64,000 nt of DNA, taken from NCBI RefSeq assembly GCF_958298935.1, contig NC_084939.1, positions 6,897,501 to 6,961,500 on the forward strand, read 5' to 3'. Origin of the DNA: Phragmites australis (taxonomy: Eukaryota; Streptophyta; Magnoliopsida; Poales; Poaceae). Shown piece by piece: positions 46,815-58,870 of this stretch. The number at the start of each line of letters is the position of its first letter. Within the stretch, counting starts at the first letter, position 1. Both the position numbers and the translations under genes were made by a program. The notes beneath the pieces are model-generated. The model saw nothing but the letters and a program-made list of their open reading frames with translations, ran no database searches and was not told the DNA's origin.

Positions 46815-48891
46815 ATGGCTGGCCTGTCTCTTCAGCATCCCTGGGCCTTTGCCTTCGGCCTCCTCGGTATATCGTCTCCCTTGAGAATCCAGTGGATATT
46901 ATTTACATATTTTATTCTTGTTACCTTTTCATCATTTCATTTTAAATGTGCTTTCGCAAAAAATCATTAGTTTTTCTCTCTGCCAACACACCAACGGTTA
47001 TCGACCTTTTGTGGTATCCGCCCTGCTAATTATCAAGTTAATGGGGTTCGCACCTAGGGATGCAATTCAAGGTGCTTTCAATAGGGGCCATTCCCAAACA
47101 AAGTGCTTGCCAAAATAAGGTTTCTCTTGTTGCACCATAGTGATCCTTCCCTTTTGTTGCCCCTCCTTGAGAGGAAATTTTGGTGCAAACTAACAAATGG
47201 GTGCAAAGGTGCAGACAGTTAATATTGTTTATCCGATACCCATTCGAAGTTTGCGGTTGATCCTACCATCTCACTAGTGAAAGGATTATTTCACTATATT
47301 TCGTAGCTTTGGGATGAGGATTAGACTTTCGGCATTCATTGTTTACATGTTTACACCTATTTACTAGACTTTCGGTATTCATTGTTTACATGTTTACACC
47401 TATTTACTTGTTTTCACCCAAGATTTTTCCTCCTTCTTGATGCAAGTTCCCTTTTGTGTTAACATAAACCATATATATTAGGCAAAAGAGAGAAAGAGAT
47501 TGAAAAAAATGAACAAATTAAGGGAGCTCCATTGAATATGTCTAGGGTGACGTCACAAAGCATGCAAAAGGGTGCAATCATTGCAACGTACTTCCCTGTG
47601 TCATGCATGCACGTGCTGCTGTGTAATGAAGCTCCTCAGAATTCTTATGCGGCTATGCCTCTCGTTTTCCATTGCTTTTGCAGGCAACATCATCTCCTTC
47701 ATGACCTACCTGGCCCCACTGTAAGTCTCTCTCTCCCTGTCTCTCTCTCATAAATAATTTTCTGTGCTACGATGACTGGTGACGTGGCATGGCAGGCCGA
47801 CATTCTATCGGATCTACAAGAACAAGTCGACGCAGAGTTTCCAGTCGGTGCCCTACGTGGTGGCACTGTTCAGCGCGATGCTATGGATCTACTACGCGCT
47901 GCTCAAGTCCGACGAGTGCCTCCTCATCACCATCAACTCCGCCGGCTGCGTCATCGAGACCCTATACATCGCTGTCTACCTCGCATACGCGCCCAAGAAG
48001 GCCAAGGTCCGTCCATGTCACATGGTTATTCATCATCTCCACGTCACATCTTGCGCGGCATTAGCTGACGTGTACATGCATGCAGCTGTTCACGGCGAAG
48101 GTCCTTCTTCTCCTGAACGTGGGCGTGTTCGGGCTAATCCTCCTCCTCACGCTGCTGCTCACCGCCGGCAAGAAGCGCGTCGTCCTCCTGGGCTGGGTCT
48201 GCGTCGCCTTCTCCGTCAGCGTCTTCGTCGCGCCACTCAGCATCATCGTGCGTAAACCCGGCCCAGCATCTAGCTATCTAGTGTACATGCGTATACTCTT
48301 ACACAAAGGCGTGTGCTTGCGTGGTTGCAGCGTCAGGTGGTGCGCACGAGGAGCGTGGAGTTCATGCCCTTCTCGCTCTCCCTCTCCCTCACCGTCAGCG
48401 CCATCGTCTGGTTCCTCTACGGCCTCCTCATCAAGGACAAATACGTCGCCGTAAGTAAATCTTTCCTCAGCAGCTCAGATCATGGTTTTGAGCGAACTGG
48501 TTGATATGCAGAGTTTCTCTCTTTTTATCGAAGTGTTCACTAACAACTATTGTTTTTGTTGCAGCTGCCCAATGTGCTCGGCTTCACCTTCGGGGTCATC
48601 CAGATGGGTCTCTACGCGATCTACCGGAACGCTACGCCCAGGGTGCCAGCCAAGGAGGTAGCGGACGACAAGGAGGCATCAGTGGCCGACGTCGTCAAAG
48701 CGCATGAGCATGTCGTGACCATCGTCAAGCTCGGCGCGCCGTCCGTGGAGCTCAAGAGCTGCGACGAGGTGCACCCCGTCAGGTCCCCACCGACGGGGGA
48801 GGTCAAGCAGGAGAACGACGCAGCGGCAGCGAAGGAGGAGCAAAGCAACAAGATGACGGAAAAACTGGGAAGCAACGCCGAGCAAGTGTAG
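46815..48891 (+). CDS. SWEET14: Clade III SWEET sugar transporter (SWEET14-like), six exons
   Basis: This encodes a seven-helix bidirectional sugar uniporter (two MtN3/saliva repeats joined by helix 4). It would sit in the plasma membrane and export sucrose to the apoplast; clade III members load phloem and feed seeds. Exons are 46815-46866, 47684-47720, 47796-48006, 48086-48247, 48331-48450 and 48565-48891. All introns are GT-AG, joined in frame to give 302 residues. Repeat 1 spans about residues 10-98 and repeat 2 about 133-217; an acidic/basic hydrophilic tail follows. Ser22, Trp60, Asn77, Ser143, Val146, Trp181 and Asn197 fit the sugar pocket as known from AtSWEET13, and Val146 suits sucrose. 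The start [18 protein letters not shown] is the family norm. The segment [17 protein letters not shown] favours SWEET14 over SWEET13. Intron 3 begins GTCCGT, an unusual donor. No disabling change was seen. It is the only intact gene in the window. Confidence 0.93.
47324..47409. repeat. Tandem duplication of 43 bp in SWEET intron 1
   Basis: Units 47324-47366 and 47367-47409 begin GACTTTCGG and end CACCTATTTACT. They differ at only one or two positions, so the duplication is recent. Intron 1 is 817 bp while the other four are 75-114 bp. Confidence 0.9.
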
Positions 48892-49038
48892 ATGCGTGTA
48901 TCTGGGCCATAATTAAGGCTGCACCCTTCGTGCTTACCACACGAAGTGACCAAGCCAAGCTTGCTTCCATGCATGCATACTTGCACACACAAACATGCAA
49001 GTAATGCATGTGTGTTTGCTATAGGGTCATGTCCCGGT
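48892..49038 (+). other. SWEET 3' UTR region
   Basis: From the TAG stop to the start of degenerate CACTA sequence there are only about 150 bp. No canonical AATAAA was seen here. AATAATAA-type sequence occurs near 49085, inside the adjoining repeat, so the transcript may end within transposon-derived DNA. Confidence 0.5.
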
Positions 49039-50387
49039 ATTGCTACAGACAGGGTTATTTCTGTCACGTTTTCACTACCGGTGCAATAATAACTAGCAGT
49101 AATAATATATTACTGTCGCTTCATCAGCTCCAGACATACATAAAAAATCGAGCCAAATTAATAACCAGGCGTACATAATATATCACGTCATAATACGAAC
49201 CGACAGCGATAGTCAAATTATCAATACCGGTTCTTAAAAGATGTGCATAAAAACGTGTGCCTTTAATAACCGAGAGTGATAATATTTATCACTTTCAATT
49301 CATAATTCAAACTGACAGACCAATAATTAATGAAGACGAACTGACAGTGCTAATTATTATCATTGCTGGTTTGTATTCCAAACCGACAGTAATAATTCTT
49401 TTATAAATAGAACTCGTCTCCCTTAGCCGCCCCAATCTCATTTGGCTCTCCTGAAGTAGCTCCCGAGGGGTAGTGGTGGCCGAAGTAGAGTGGTGGTCAC
49501 CGTCTCCACTGCGACCACCTCTACCCCTTGTGCCCTGCTTCAACGCGTTCTCTGAGCTGTAGCCACCTTGCGTTCACCGAGCCTGCCATCCGTAGAGCTC
49601 TGAGCTCTAGCCACCTCGCATCCGTCGAGCCCGCTATCTCTTGAGCCAACATGCGGCCGCTTGCCTTCCCCATCTCCTCATCTCCTGTCACCATGTCCAT
49701 TACGGTAGTTCAGCATCTTCTAAGTCGTAACCAACTTGCGTTCGCCGAGCCCACGATCCACTGAGCTACGAGCCATAGCCACCTCACGTTCGCTGAGGCC
49801 TACATCTCCCAAGCTAATATAACGCGTAGCCGCACGCCTTCCCCATCTCCTCATCTCCTCTCCCCATCTCCTCATCTCCCCTTCTCGTCTCCACCGCGTG
49901 CGCGAATGTTGTGTGAAGATGATTGTAGCAATTGGTAGATCTAAATGAATGACAAAAGGCACATTCACTTCAAGATAAGTTTGAGTGTTAAATATTGTGC
50001 TTTTGCCATTCATTTGGACTTACTATTGTCACTCGGATAGTATTATCATTCGGCTAGTGCAAGATGTATAATGGATGGCACATGGCTAATGTATCAGGAG
50101 CTCTTTGATTTGGAACGCCAGAAGAGCTCCTGGTATAGCAACTTTGAAACATCCATTCCTATTTATAGATTTAGATATAAAATACTCTACCATCAATATT
50201 TCGGTATGGGAGCTTCGGTCTTAAGTTTGAAATCAAACTTAAGACAGATTCTCATGTTGAAAAGTTTGTGGTAGAGTTTTTTTTGCACATGTAGAAGGAT
50301 TATCATTGCTGCTAATGCGCTGCCAGTTCAAAAACAGGCAGTGATGTTAATTTTCAACCAGTAGTGATGACGTTTTCTGTAGTAGTG
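49039..50387. mobile_element. Degenerate CACTA element downstream of SWEET
   Basis: The left edge TATTGCTACAGACAGGGTTA (near 49039) resembles a decayed CACTACTACAG terminus. The right edge GTTTTCTGTAGTAGTG ends at 50387. ACTACCGGT/AACCGACAG-type subterminal repeats lie near both ends. The centre has a GC-rich duplicated block (49555-49890). No matching 3-bp duplication was found, so this could be two joined fragments. No transposase was seen. Confidence 0.55.
49555..49890. repeat. Diverged direct repeat with GAGC(T/C) and CCATCTCCTCATCTCC blocks
   Basis: Two copies (about 49555-49680 and 49725-49870) share GTAGCCACCT-GCGTTC-CCGAG, CATCT, AGC-AA and CTTCCCCATCTCCTCATCTC in the same order, spaced about 165 bp. 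Confidence 0.65.
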
Positions 50388-51194
50388 CTAGTTTGAACCG
50401 GCAGTGATGTCAATTTTGAATGAATAATGATGACATGGTTTATCACTATCGACTTGGGAACCGGCAGTGAAACTCACTATCACTGCTAGTTTGTGGCTCT
50501 AGTCGGTAGTGATAGTTTGTATCACTGCCAATTATTGGTTTCAACATGCTAAATGATATCCCTTATCACTGTTAGTTCCAACTACGAACCAACAGTGATA
50601 CACAATCCTAGCAAAAAAATCGAAATTGAAACCAACAGGCCATAATTAATTAAGCTTTATATTACGAAACCAAAATCACTATTCTTCATCACACTAATAC
50701 CTAAACCATATCTAGCAGTCGTCGCTGTACAGCCAAAACAAACGACGAGGCCATGCGCGCAAAAGTAACCCTAAAACTTTCGGGTCACCATCGTTACAAA
50801 AGAACCATTGGACCCGCCACGTGCCTATGCCTATCACAGCTAGTTGGAATTGGCCATAGTGAAGAAGTTGTCGTCAGTGTCATCATCATTGTCATCGACA
50901 GCGTTGTTGTTGGCGGTAGCAGCGTACTCCTCCTCCTACTCATGTCAGCGCCTCTTCGGCTTTGGCTCATCAATGTAGAATTTCCAGACTTCATCGGTGG
51001 ACTCGAACCCTGTTGATTTGGAGTCGGTGGATTGTGCCTCATTTGAACTCTCTGGTGTTGGAGCTTCATCATCAGATGAAGGCATGTGGGTGGTGGAGTG
51101 GCTGGAGATGGTGGTGGCGAGGGGGACTATCGAGTGGCTGGAGATGGTGGTGTAGTTTCCATGGCGGAGGAGATCGCGAAAATAGTGGCAGCTG

Positions 51195-51236
<42 letters not shown>

Positions 51237-51435
51237 AAATTTATTGGGTTTTCGCGAAAAGCTAAACTTGCAGAGTGCCCGGCTATGGGCTATCACTATC
51301 GGTTATTGATGGCACAACTTTTTATATGCTGGTTGAGCTTTTGAACTGGCAGTGATAAAGGCTATCACCGTTGTTTCTCTCTTTTCCTCCATTTCCCGTC
51401 ACACTTGGAACACCAGAGCACGCTCGCGCGTGTCT
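50388..51435. mobile_element. CACTA-derived sequence with subterminal repeats, ends unclear
   Basis: CCGGCAGTGATA-type repeats lie at 50395-50600 and again at 51285-51370, surrounding unique DNA with short ORFs (50753-51309, both strands). This looks like an element that lost its exact termini. A GA microsatellite lies inside. Confidence 0.5.
51197..51235. repeat. (GA)n microsatellite
   Basis: An uninterrupted run of about 17-18 GA units. The overlapping ORFs translate it as Glu-Arg or Ser-Leu repeats, which argues against their being genes. Confidence 0.95.
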
Positions 51436-52291
51436 CACTACTAACAAAATTATTTTTAGAGGCGGGTGATAACTCGTTTTTACAGGCGTTTAGTACATCC
51501 GCCTGTGATCGAAGGCCTGTAGAAATAAATAATTTTCACAGGCGCAAAAGTGACCGTCTGTGAAAATCTATTATCACAGGTGGTTCACTTAAGGAACCGC
51601 CTGTGAAAATAGATTTCCACAGGCGGTTCCTTAAGCGGACCGCCTGTGGAAATTGATTTCTACAGGCGGTTTCTTAAGCGGACCGCCTGTGATAATCGGT
51701 TACTCAATCGATATTTTTTGAACCGAAAAAAAGCAAAAAAAAAAATTTTGGACCGACCAGGAACCCCACGCGGTCGGATGCGGATAAAGTTTATATGAAA
51801 ATTATACCCCTTGATGAGATGTACAACTTTGTAGTTGAAAAATTTTTCATTTGAAGTTATTTAGATGCCCAAATAATTATTTGAAACTTAAAACGATTAT
51901 TTAGATATCTAAATGACTTCAAATAAAAAAACTTTGAACTACAAAGTTGTAGATCTCATCGAGAGCCACAATTTTTATATAGATTTTTTCCTCATCCAAC
52001 TTCATATACAAAAGTTATGAATTTTTTAATGGACAGTCATTTCGAGAGGCGGTTCACATAAGGAACCGCCTGTGGAAATGACCATTTTTACAGGCGGTTT
52101 CTTATGTGAACCGCCTGTGATAATAATCTATTATCACAGGCGGTTCACATAAGGAACCACCTGTGAAAATATATTTTCACAGGCGGTCCGTAATTGCAGG
52201 AGGCCCTCGCCAATTGTTCAGGCGGTTTTTCAAATAAACCGCCTGTAGAAAATTATCCTAAGTGTCTTGAAAAATAGTTTTTGTAGTAGTG
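51436..52291. mobile_element. Non-autonomous CACTA of a second family (856 bp)
   Basis: The left end is CACTACTAACAAAATTATTT and the right end is the inverse complement of CACTACTACAAAAACTATTT. TCT is duplicated at 51433-51435 and 52292-52294. Subterminal repeats are of the ACAGGCGGTTCCTTAAG type, in alternating orientation, unlike the CCGGCAGTGATAG repeats of the other elements. The core module is present as two inverted arms (about 51783-51890 and 51895-52032). Confidence 0.92.
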
Positions 52292-54628
52292 TCTCCAGTG
52301 ATCTCCAGCCATGCATGTGATGGCGCCGCCTAGCACCGGTGGTCGCTAGCCATAACACCCCTCAAACAGGTGCCAATTGTTGGATCCGATCTCAACAGCT
52401 CTGATTGAAACCTCACCACGGTACCCCTTCACCAAATAATTGGTCCACCGTGGACTAGTGGACCACGGTGGACCATGCCACATTAGTTGGTCCACGGGTT
52501 CATGGTCCCTGTCAGCGTCCACTGGCTGCCACGTGTCCGCCGCATCAGCAGAACCGAGCCAGTCAGTAAATCCTAAGCTTGCACAATAAATCCGGATTTC
52601 CAGTACAAAAATAATAAAAAGAATTCCTGGAAATTAGGGAAATTTGCATAAAGGTCCCTAAAACTTCAAAACCTCATATCTTTTTCATTTTAGCTTAGAT
52701 TTGAGCGATTCTTACGCTCAATTTTTTTTTTAAATTCAAGATCTATCCAACCATGCTAGTTTGAGGTAGAAATCCTCACATATCAATAGTATTTATCTCT
52801 TATTAACATTTAAACCCCTATAACATGAAGATATTATTTTAATTAGTAAATTTATGGTTGTCACAATGACATATAGGTCATGATCAAATCTACATGTCAT
52901 TGTACCACAAACTTGAGTTTATGGTGTTAAAGTAATATATCAATTTGTAGTTCACACATGTTAATACTTTAGTTAATCTTTTCTATCATTTCATGTGAAG
53001 TCTTAATTCTTATCGCTTTATCCTTCCTCGTAAGAACTTTAGTTAATTATGTTCTCTTTGCCTAGTTCAACCAAAATCCCAGTACCTCATTCTGTTTCTC
53101 TTATTTTTGCAATTTGGAGTTATTTAGTATTTACTCGATGTTGTTTCTAGTTTTTGATAGAATCTGTGATTAGTCGATAACGTCCTGGAATCATTCAAGG
53201 GATTTTAAGACCAAGGTTTAGACAAACAATAAGCAACATTTGGGTAAAAGGCATGTGTCCTTGACCATATTGCTCCTATGTTTTAAATGTTTTGTTTTAC
53301 AAGATTGCATGCAGTGTTTATCAATCTGATGGATAGTCACCTATGTTAGGGTTTACCTAGTTATTGTTTTACATTATTTGAAGCTTAAGTGGTAGTTGAT
53401 ATGAGTCTTTTGGGTAGAATTGCTTAGCCATGCTGTTGGGAATGTTGGAAAGCGTTGTAACATGATTAATGGACACATGCAATGATGATGATGATGAACT
53501 TGATATAGCATGGACTTTAGGACTTTGGGAAAGAGATTACTTTAATAATGACGGTTCATGTGGTGGGCTTGTGGATTTGTTCCAAGTGTCTATAGGTTCT
53601 GGATGTCCTTAACATTTGCCACAGTTCTGGATGTCTGTTAACATTTTCTTAGGTTTTGGATGTCCTTTAACATTTGTCAAGTCTCTTGTTGGTTATTACA
53701 TGGTTGGATAGTCTTTGCCCAAGTGAAACAAGTGTAACCTGAATTAAGGACAGGTTTGTGGAGCGACAACCCAAGAAGTACCATACCAACCATGAGGCTG
53801 ATATGGGTAAGGCTTAGCATATTAATTAGAATACTGGTTGGCATTTGTTGGAGTACCAGGGTCTAATCGATGGAACATGCTTTGTAGTGATCCCTTGACA
53901 GTACACCATAGGTAGTGTGCAAGTGTTTCATGAACATGACAACATGGAAATTATGACTCGTGGAAAAAGTTGGACAACCTCAGCAGAGTGTAAAAATTAT
54001 TATTACAGCCATGCCCACGATTATGGGAAACTTGGATCCTCACATAATTAGTTGGTTATGGATATGGTTTTGGTTATGGTTATGTTGGTCCTGGATGGTA
54101 CGTTTGGTGATGGTTTTGACCAAGGTGTCGACCTTGGTGGAGATATTATATGGTGGGAGGTTGGGTTAATTCCACTTAATTTAATGTTTTTACTTAATTG
54201 TATTTTATTGCTTGCATTTATGCAAATGAACTCTTGAGTCAGACCGTCATTGTTATAAGCTTGCATATCATTATTCTCTTGTACACTTGTTGAGCGCGGT
54301 ATGTGCTCACCCTTGTTATTTCCCTATGCCATGCGACATGTGTGGTGCTGCTCAGTGAGTAAAGATATTGAAGATTATCAAGACAAAGGTACAATGTTCT
54401 AGGTGTGAGTCTTCCGCTCGGTTGCCTATGGTGTTGTTGGGCACCAGTATTTCTGTTCCGCTGTAGATATCTTCATAGAAGACTATATATGCCATTTGTT
54501 GTAAGAGATTAATGTTTATTTTTTAAAGTATTGCTAATGTTATTTCACCTATGATGTCCATATATGTGTTAAACATCCTGAGTACATATAAGCTGCATCT
54601 AGTTTTGTCCATTAAAACTAGGTGTGAC
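52292..54628 (+). mobile_element. Probable Gypsy LTR or LTR-derived DNA
   Basis: The stretch from about 52350 has the make-up of a grass chromovirus LTR: a CCACGGTGGACCA block and a long AT-rich body. It ends GGTGTGACACC near 54628. No paired LTR, primer site or target duplication was found, so both type and edges are tentative. Opposed short ORFs at 53960-54266 are not convincing genes. Confidence 0.4.
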
Positions 54629-55233
54629 ACCAAAGTTGGTCATCTTAAGATGGCGTTGTACACAGTCTAAAAGTTGACCACATCGAATAGGATCTTCTTT
54701 GTCCAAAAGTTATCATGCTTCTCGAAGGTAACGGGGAGCGATATCTTGTCGATGGGAGTGGCTGAGGATCCATGCACTATGCCATTGAAGGCTAGTCTAA
54801 CTAGCTTAATGGCAGGTCAGGAGATCTGCATCACTTTGAGTGTGCCTACGAAGAGGATGTTCAAGGAACTTCCTCTATCGATGAGCACTCGAGAGACTCT
54901 GCAGTTGTCGATCATAGGTTTGACCACTATCAGGAAGCGGCCTAGCCGTATGAAGTTCTCTAGGCAGTCATCCTGGCTGAAGGAGATCTCGATGTTCGAC
55001 CACTAAATGGTCATGTGACCCTTAGGGATAGTAGCTAAGACTTGTCTGGACACCATCTTGTATTTCTCCTTGGACTCATAGGACACCGAACATGTGGTCA
55101 ACAATCCTCTTATCTGGCTAGAAAGACAACAAGTCTGTGTCACTCTCACAGCTGCAAGAGCTTGAGTCCCTGCTCTGGGCCACCACCTGGGTCTTCTTTC
55201 CTTTGACTGCTTTTTGACCTCCGCTTTGATCAT
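54629..55233 (-). pseudogene. Tat-type Gypsy protease relic
   Basis: Reading the - strand from about 55018: HMTIWSNIEISFSQDDCLEN, then VKPMIDNCRVSRVLIDRGSS followed by LNILFVGTLKVM (protease Asp retained in VLID) and LPVTFEKHDNFWTKKILFDV at about 54680. The arrangement parallels the protease of the Gypsy at 33303-33635 but the sequence is a different family. Frameshifts disrupt it, and reverse transcriptase is missing, cut off by the LTR-like DNA to the left. Confidence 0.8.
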
Positions 55234-57015
55234 CTTCTTCCATAGGCGGCACTCATGGAGGCTATAGTTCCCGGTCTGGTGGAAGTCGCACCAAGGCTTA
55301 CCATCACATTCGTCAGAGCCTGATGTAAAGCTCTTGCATAGGGATGAACCGGAGTGCTTATAAGGACAGGTATCAGGTAGATCTGCAAAGACTTCATCGA
55401 CCTTGGTTTTCTTTCCCTTACCTTCCTTTGTGTCCTTCTTGCACTTGCTCTTAGCCGTGTCACCGTCAGGCCTAGGTTGAGGGTGCTTGATGCCCTAGGC
55501 TTTCTCCTTAATGAATAGGAGAACATCCTCGGCTTTGGTGGATATATCAACGATCTTCATGAGTTCTTTGACCGTCTCAGGATCCTTTCGAGTGATGTCT
55601 TCAACACATCCCCCTGAGAGAACACTTGGATGATGTCGTAGTCACTGTTCTTGGGGATGGTGTTCTAGATGTTGTTGAAGCAACGCATGAACTCATGCAA
55701 GATTTCCTTCTCCATCTGCTCGCAATGGAAGAGATCATTTTTTGTCCCCACCAGACTGATATCCATGTCATGGTTGCCCCTTCAAGGGCTGTTGGGAGGT
55801 AATTTGCCATTACCTTTTTGACCCCACCAGCTGTTTGGATGGCCGTGGTTTAGATCTAGAGGAACTCAACAGGATTTTTGCTCCCATTGTACTTCTTGAT
55901 TGACCTAGGGTGGAAACTTGCTTGCTAGCTTACGTTCTGCAGTTTCAGAGGAAAGGCTAGGCACCTGTTGATGGCACCCTTGTTGGTCCCAGCTGCCTTG
56001 GGTGTTTTACCCATGGGAGTCGAGGATCGGCCTCAGCTTGAATGGTGCCAAAACATCCCCCGATCAGATTGTCGAGGGGCGAACAATGCCACCTTAGGTG
56101 TCCTAGGGCGTCTTTGCCGATTGATAACTTCACGCAAGTTATTGATCGGATGAATTCTGACTGGCAAGGTCCTATAGCTGTTAGCTACTCGATTGTCATC
56201 CCAGAACACCTTGTTCTAGGGGTTGCACCTCTTTGAGTACTATCCATGTTGAGAAGGGGCGTTGTGCGACTTCACTTAGTTAGAGCTGTTCCTAGCAAGG
56301 ACCAGATGGGAATTCTCGGCCTGAATGAGAATTTCCTTTGTCATGTTAGTCATCGAGTTCATCCAGCACTTATTGGCGGGGGTTGTCAACTCTGCAGTCA
56401 GAGGGCACATGAGGGCCTCTTGTAGACAAAGGAGCCTCTGAGCTATTGTAGATCTATAACATGGAGCCCCATGTTGATGGTCAAGAGGTAGTAAACCCTG
56501 CATTCCGTTAAGGTTTTGGCCCTACGGAGGTGTGGCCAACAAAGGCTAGCTGCCACCCAGACCCAGAGTGGGAGGGATCTGAGAGTTTGCAGAATTGTCA
56601 CCACAATTCCCTAGATCATCACCCCCATCTCCATTGGTGAAGAGTTCTTAGGGGTAACCTCCACTAGAGGAGTCCATATCCATCATAGATTTTTCATCGG
56701 ATTGCTCTAGGTAGGTATCTAAAAAATCCATGTTGTCAGAAGCTGTGGGGGAAAATCCCGACTTGAGGTGAATATGACATTCACTATTGTCTTGGCAACC
56801 GAGTGGTTCTAACTCTATGCATAGTCCTTGGCACATTGATCCATGAAGCGACTTACCTCATCGCTAGAATCGTCACTGGAAAGTTTGTTGGTGAGAGGGG
56901 TGAAGTTGTCGTAGAACACCTCATCCAAGAAATCACTCCTCGGTGTAGTCTTAGGCAAAATCGGCGGCATATTATGTGTATAATCTTCAACACATATTGT
57001 CATGATGCTCATGGA
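55234..57015 (-). pseudogene. Tat-type Gypsy gag relic
   Basis: On the - strand MANYLPTALEGATMTWIS (55810 on) is the gag core (compare ALEGAAMTWLMNLP in live copies). An upstream stretch contains KYNGSKNPVEFL at about 55900. Downstream pieces carry Lys/Arg-rich sequence and a HHTGNYSLHECRLW-type zinc-knuckle remnant near 55270. The 57021-56815 part is acidic N-terminal sequence. Frames shift repeatedly. Confidence 0.75.
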
Positions 57016-57225
57016 TAGCACCAGCTATCGATGATTGGTTAACCACAAATCTTACGAACTTGTAGAAAGGATGGGGGATGCTTCAAGTAGACGAATCAAA
57101 AGAACACACAGAGACGTTCTTATACAGGTTCAGGCTTCCCTTAGGATAATAGAACTTAACAGAACACACAGAGGGGTTCTTATAAAGATAGTACGGAGTG
57201 TTTTATGTGTGTGATACAACATAAA
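57016..57225 (-). other. Possible LTR remnant of the Tat-type relic
   Basis: Two imperfect repeats of CAGAACACACAGAGGGGTTC (about 57097-57120 and 57159-57182) and ATACAGGTTCAGGC resemble an inverted Gypsy LTR tail (compare CAACCTGTAT at other LTR ends). There is no partner LTR, and the edge towards the next element is approximate. Confidence 0.4.
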
Positions 57226-57340
57226 AGAACCGACATGTAGTTCTCAATGGGAAAAGGCATATCATCAGAGTTAAAAATATTGTTGATGAGGAGTACAATC
57301 AATTTTATCAAGCTCCTCCTTTTGTTGATATTACAACATT
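57226..57340 (+). pseudogene. Possible CACTA TNP2-type C-terminal fragment
   Basis: The frame reads HVVLNGKRHIIRVKNIVDEE then YNQFYQAPPF, ending in a stop near 57337. Grass CACTA first-ORF proteins often end with a similar VVDEDEYNQFDELPPF phrase, recalled from the family. It is short and truncated at its left. Confidence 0.45.
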
Positions 57341-57837
57341 GTTGTAAATTGCACACCATATTAATAAAGTGATGTAAATATGTGTTAATGCTAAACTGTC
57401 TGTGTTGAAATTAATTTCTATCATGTATATGTTGAAATTTCAGTGTTGAAATGCCTGTGTTCAATTTTATATCCTCTCTTTGAACTTATGGCAATTCTGG
57501 AGACACATATGACAGTCAGACACAGATGGATATCAAGCAAGCACCGTCTGTGTTCATACGACATAGACGAACATGAAGAAAAAACCGTCTATAAGTATTG
57601 GCTCTCCGTGTAGTCTATTTCCTTGGTCACAGACGGATATTAAGAGAAAATCATCTGTGACTATTATTGCGGCCCCACAGGCCACGAGACAGGGCATAAA
57701 CAGATATTAACAAACACCATTTGTGATGTGGAAAGACATAAACAGACATTATGAAAATTGTATATGCTGTGTATTTTAACCTAGCATCGTATTATATTAT
57801 TCATTCACTCAAACAAATCCCATGCGTGCTTCGCATT

Positions 57838-57965
57838 CACCTCCTCCTCTACACTGCGGTGGCGCTCGGGCAATACTCCTCCTCCTCTCCATAGTGGCAC
57901 TGCTCAGGCTCTCCTAGTCCTCCTCTCCACTGCGGTGGCGCTCGAGCCCTCCTCCTCCTCCTCAT
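57838..57965. repeat. CTCCTC-rich repeat in the CACTA leader
   Basis: The block CACTGCGGTGGCGCTCG occurs at about 57854 and 57940 with CCTCCTCCTC runs around it. It lies roughly 900 bp before the second-gene ATG and resembles a GC-rich 5' leader. Confidence 0.7.
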
Positions 57966-58870
57966 CTCCCCTATGGCACTAGTTTTCATCTAGTGTGCCT
58001 TTCCTTTGTTCTTTTGTTTTTCTTAAGTTGAACATATTACCATGTATCATGTGGTCCCCATTAGTATTTAGGGTTAACTGCATCTAGACATCAAGAAGAG
58101 CTTGTAATTTGCATTCCATTTCGAAAATAATGTACATTTTTCCACTGCTATTTGGCAATTAAGAAAACGATATATAAAATAGCTGTTTGGCAATCCCTTC
58201 TGCCAATTGTAAAGTTATCTTTTTTTCGTAGTTAGCGGCATAGCTCAAAGTAGAAGGGATAGGAGTTGGATCCAATTTTCTTGGGATGATCTGACTAATT
58301 ATGTATCATCATAGTGATCAGGTATATAAAATACACATATTAAGTTATTAAAAAATTGTTGTTTTGTGTTGGTATTTAAATATCCTTAGTACGCAATAAT
58401 ATTTGGATATTTTTATTTCTTGTGATGGCATCTGCATTGGCAGTATATTAATTTGTTTGGTTTCTGTTGATACACTAACTGCTAGGCTAAACTTGATATT
58501 TTTGTGCAGAGAGTTGGTCTTGCTTCTAGTGTGAGATTTCATTTTGACCTACCATGTCGGTGACATGCGGTTGTTGTATATCTTCCCAAGTGCTCCCTTT
58601 CTCTAGAGTTTTTGGTGTACCTAAAGTTGTGGTTTGATTATGTGTTATTGTCTTTAAAAGATTGAAAAAGATAGTAGTACCTCAACTCAAACAATTATTT
58701 TGCATCCTTCTGTAATTATAGCACAGTCCTAATTTTATTACAATGTTTCCAAATTTTGTCAAATCAGTATTGTGCTTTCCTTCATTTTATTTCTTTCTTT
58801 TTCTATTTTATTTATTTCTTTTGCATTAATGAATTAATGTAAAGGTCTTTTGCTAATGCAGTTCAACTAG

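Noticed and set aside
47772..48255. Alternative-frame and readthrough ORFs inside the SWEET gene
   Set aside because: They run through introns; the spliced frame gives an uninterrupted family-length protein.
48621..49067. Antisense ORF of 148 residues over SWEET exon 6
   Set aside because: It mirrors the GC-biased third positions of the sense exon and has no domain of its own.
50753..51309. Overlapping ORFs on both strands downstream of SWEET
   Set aside because: They cross a GA microsatellite, lie among CACTA subterminal repeats and show no family.
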